54,311 nt of DNA from an uncultured Bacilli bacterium. GTDB taxonomy: Bacteria > Bacillota_I > Bacilli_A > RF39 > UBA660. A program made the position numbers and the translations under genes. The stretch lies in assembly GCA_947627995.1 (NCBI GenBank), contig CANQYE010000005.1, forward strand, positions 1-54,311, written 5' to 3'. The notes under the pieces were generated by a model. That model was given only the letters and a program-made list of their open reading frames with translations, was not told the DNA's origin and did no database searches. This document shows positions 53,656 through 54,311 of the stretch, one piece after another (position 1 is the stretch's first letter; each line of letters opens with the position of its first letter).

Positions 53656-53728
53656 GGGCTCATCAAAAGTGAGGACGGGTTAAACCCTTATTTTTCAAGG
53701 GTGTGTTCTCACTTTAATTGAGCGACCC
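53656..53728. repeat. right-end dyad of element A
   Basis: Long imperfect inverted repeat (AAAGTGAG...CTCACTTT around AACCCTT...AAGGGT) that may serve as recombinase terminator and as half of the attachment site. Confidence 0.5.
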
Positions 53729-54166
53729 TGTTCTTCCGACTAATACTTCTTTGTTTTCTAAGTCAGTCATTTCAAAATCTTTAATTTTTTTTCTGCTAAC
53801 AATAAATTGTCCATCTCTTTTTGTAAGACCTGCAAATGCTTGAATATAATCTTTTTCTCCACCATTATATACATATATTGCACTTTCTGGTCCAGCAAAT
53901 CCAATATTAACATCATTAGATAAAACAGCTGCAGCTACATTATCTGCTCCGCTAGTAAGGATAAGTTCTACATCTAATCCAACCTCTTTGAAATAGCCTT
54001 TTTCTATAGCTACATACCAAGGAGCGTAAAAAGTACTATGAGTTACTTCTGCAACTTTAATTGTTTTTAAATTTTCATCATTTGATTTATTGATCTTATT
54101 ATAAGTTAAAAAAACAATAAAAGCTGCTAGTAAAATAATTAAAAATATTATCACAATTTTTTTCGT
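53727..54166 (-). pseudogene. 5' fragment of the substrate-binding protein gene (NMT1/SsuA-like), ACG at the start position
   Basis: An N-terminal membrane or signal segment (IVIIFLIILLAAFIVFLTY) and the first lobe (THSTFYAPWYVAIEKGYF, SGADNVAAAVLSNDVNIGFAG, LTKRDGQFIVSR, LENKEVLVGRT) of an NMT1/THI5-like binding protein. The track's GTG at 54154 is 20 bases from AAAGGAGG. The correctly spaced codon is ACG at 54166, giving (M)KKIVIIFL, the expected signal start. So the start is a rare ACG, or a decayed ATG. The frame then runs into element A at GG. Confidence 0.9.
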
Positions 54167-54260
54167 TTTAAAAACCTCCTTTAATTTTCATTTGTATTAT
54201 ATTCAAAATTAAATAGATAGGTGAATATAAGTATTTTAATTTTATTTTTCCAAAAAAATA

Positions 54261-54309
54261 TTTACTTTTTAATTCAATATGATATAATTAAAACATAATA
54301 GACTAGGAG
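54261..54309 (+). promoter_or_regulatory. promoter and ribosome site of a gene beyond the window
   Basis: TTTACT, 16 bases, perfect TATAAT, then AGGAG at 54305-54309. A plus-strand gene begins just beyond the window end. Confidence 0.5.
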
Positions 54310-54311
54310 TG

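Larger units (their letters stand above)
44412..53728. mobile_element. element A: serine-recombinase integrative element (about 9.32 kb)
   Basis: Bounded by a shared GG (plus-strand CC at 44410-44411 and 53727-53728). The inner ends are imperfect inverted repeats: CTCAACAAGAGTGATGAC on the left and CTCAATTAAAGTGAGAAC read inward from the right. Contents: Rep-like protein, DnaB-like helicase, small unknown genes, two membrane proteins, a two-gene unknown pair, a small ORF and a large serine recombinase. No relaxase, coupling protein or type IV secretion gene is present, so it is not self-transmissible. It resembles an integrated plasmid or phage satellite. Confidence 0.85.

Noticed and set aside
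38728-53728. One composite element from 38.7 to 53.7 kb
   Set aside because: ABC gene fragments (43287-44411) lie between the two elements, and each has its own junction and core.
44412-53728. Integrative conjugative element
   Set aside because: No relaxase, VirD4 or T4SS-like gene is present in any ORF.

Overview
ORGANISM. Very AT-rich DNA (mostly A/T third positions, TTG/GTG starts, Shine-Dalgarno sites, standard stop codons, short A/T-flanked terminators) with two T-box leaders, a ClpC-type ATPase, a pyruvate:ferredoxin oxidoreductase and several sporulation-type genes (Cse60-like, SpoVB-like, a CotZ/CotY-like coat protein). This points to an anaerobic, spore-forming, low-GC Firmicute, probably an uncultured gut Bacilli/Erysipelotrichia-like or Clostridia-like lineage. 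I cannot place it more precisely from sequence alone.

LAYOUT. 1-12,000: tRNA-Gly, lysS, a YfcC-like transporter, a short ClpC, galE, pyruvate:ferredoxin oxidoreductase, a candidate small RNA on the minus strand, and recG. 12,130-13,070: a promoter, a roughly 350-nt structured non-coding region and a small membrane protein resembling OapA; I interpret this as an OLE-type RNA locus. 13,100-29,800: a kinase-like protein, a GH31 glucosidase, two tandem DUF3419/BtaA-like proteins, T-box-leuS, a HipA-like kinase, Cse60 and SpoVB-like genes, trmB, a YtxG/YtxH-type membrane cluster, ultrashort-T-box-tyrS and an orphan EIIB-like protein. 29,800-37,770: a CotZ-like coat gene behind a consensus sigma-K promoter, an FtsW/RodA-family gene, enolase, secG, and a TasA-like / Ca-repeat protein / SipW matrix cassette.

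37,760-54,166: the striking region. A three-gene ABC uptake operon (minus strand: substrate-binding protein, ATPase, permease) is interrupted twice by two unrelated serine-recombinase elements. Element A (about 9.32 kb, 44,412-53,728) splits the binding-protein gene. It carries a 542-aa recombinase, a Rep-like protein, a DnaB-like helicase and several unknown genes. Element B (about 4.56 kb, 38,728-43,291) splits the ATPase gene. It carries a 384-aa recombinase, two collagen-like (GPT-repeat) surface proteins and a glycosyltransferase. The junctions can be read from the broken reading frames: removing one unit at a shared GG (A) or TGAAG (B) restores ORFs of 327 and 250 codons that match the families. 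One collagen-like gene has the same AC-N16-CATAnnnTA promoter pattern as the CotZ-like coat gene, so element B looks like a mobile spore-surface (BclA-like glycosylated nap) cassette. Whether excision is developmentally controlled, as for sigK/skin or spsM/SPbeta, is an open and testable question.

LIMITS. All family names come from motif recognition by eye; no database search was run. Promoters and RNA folds are manual readings.
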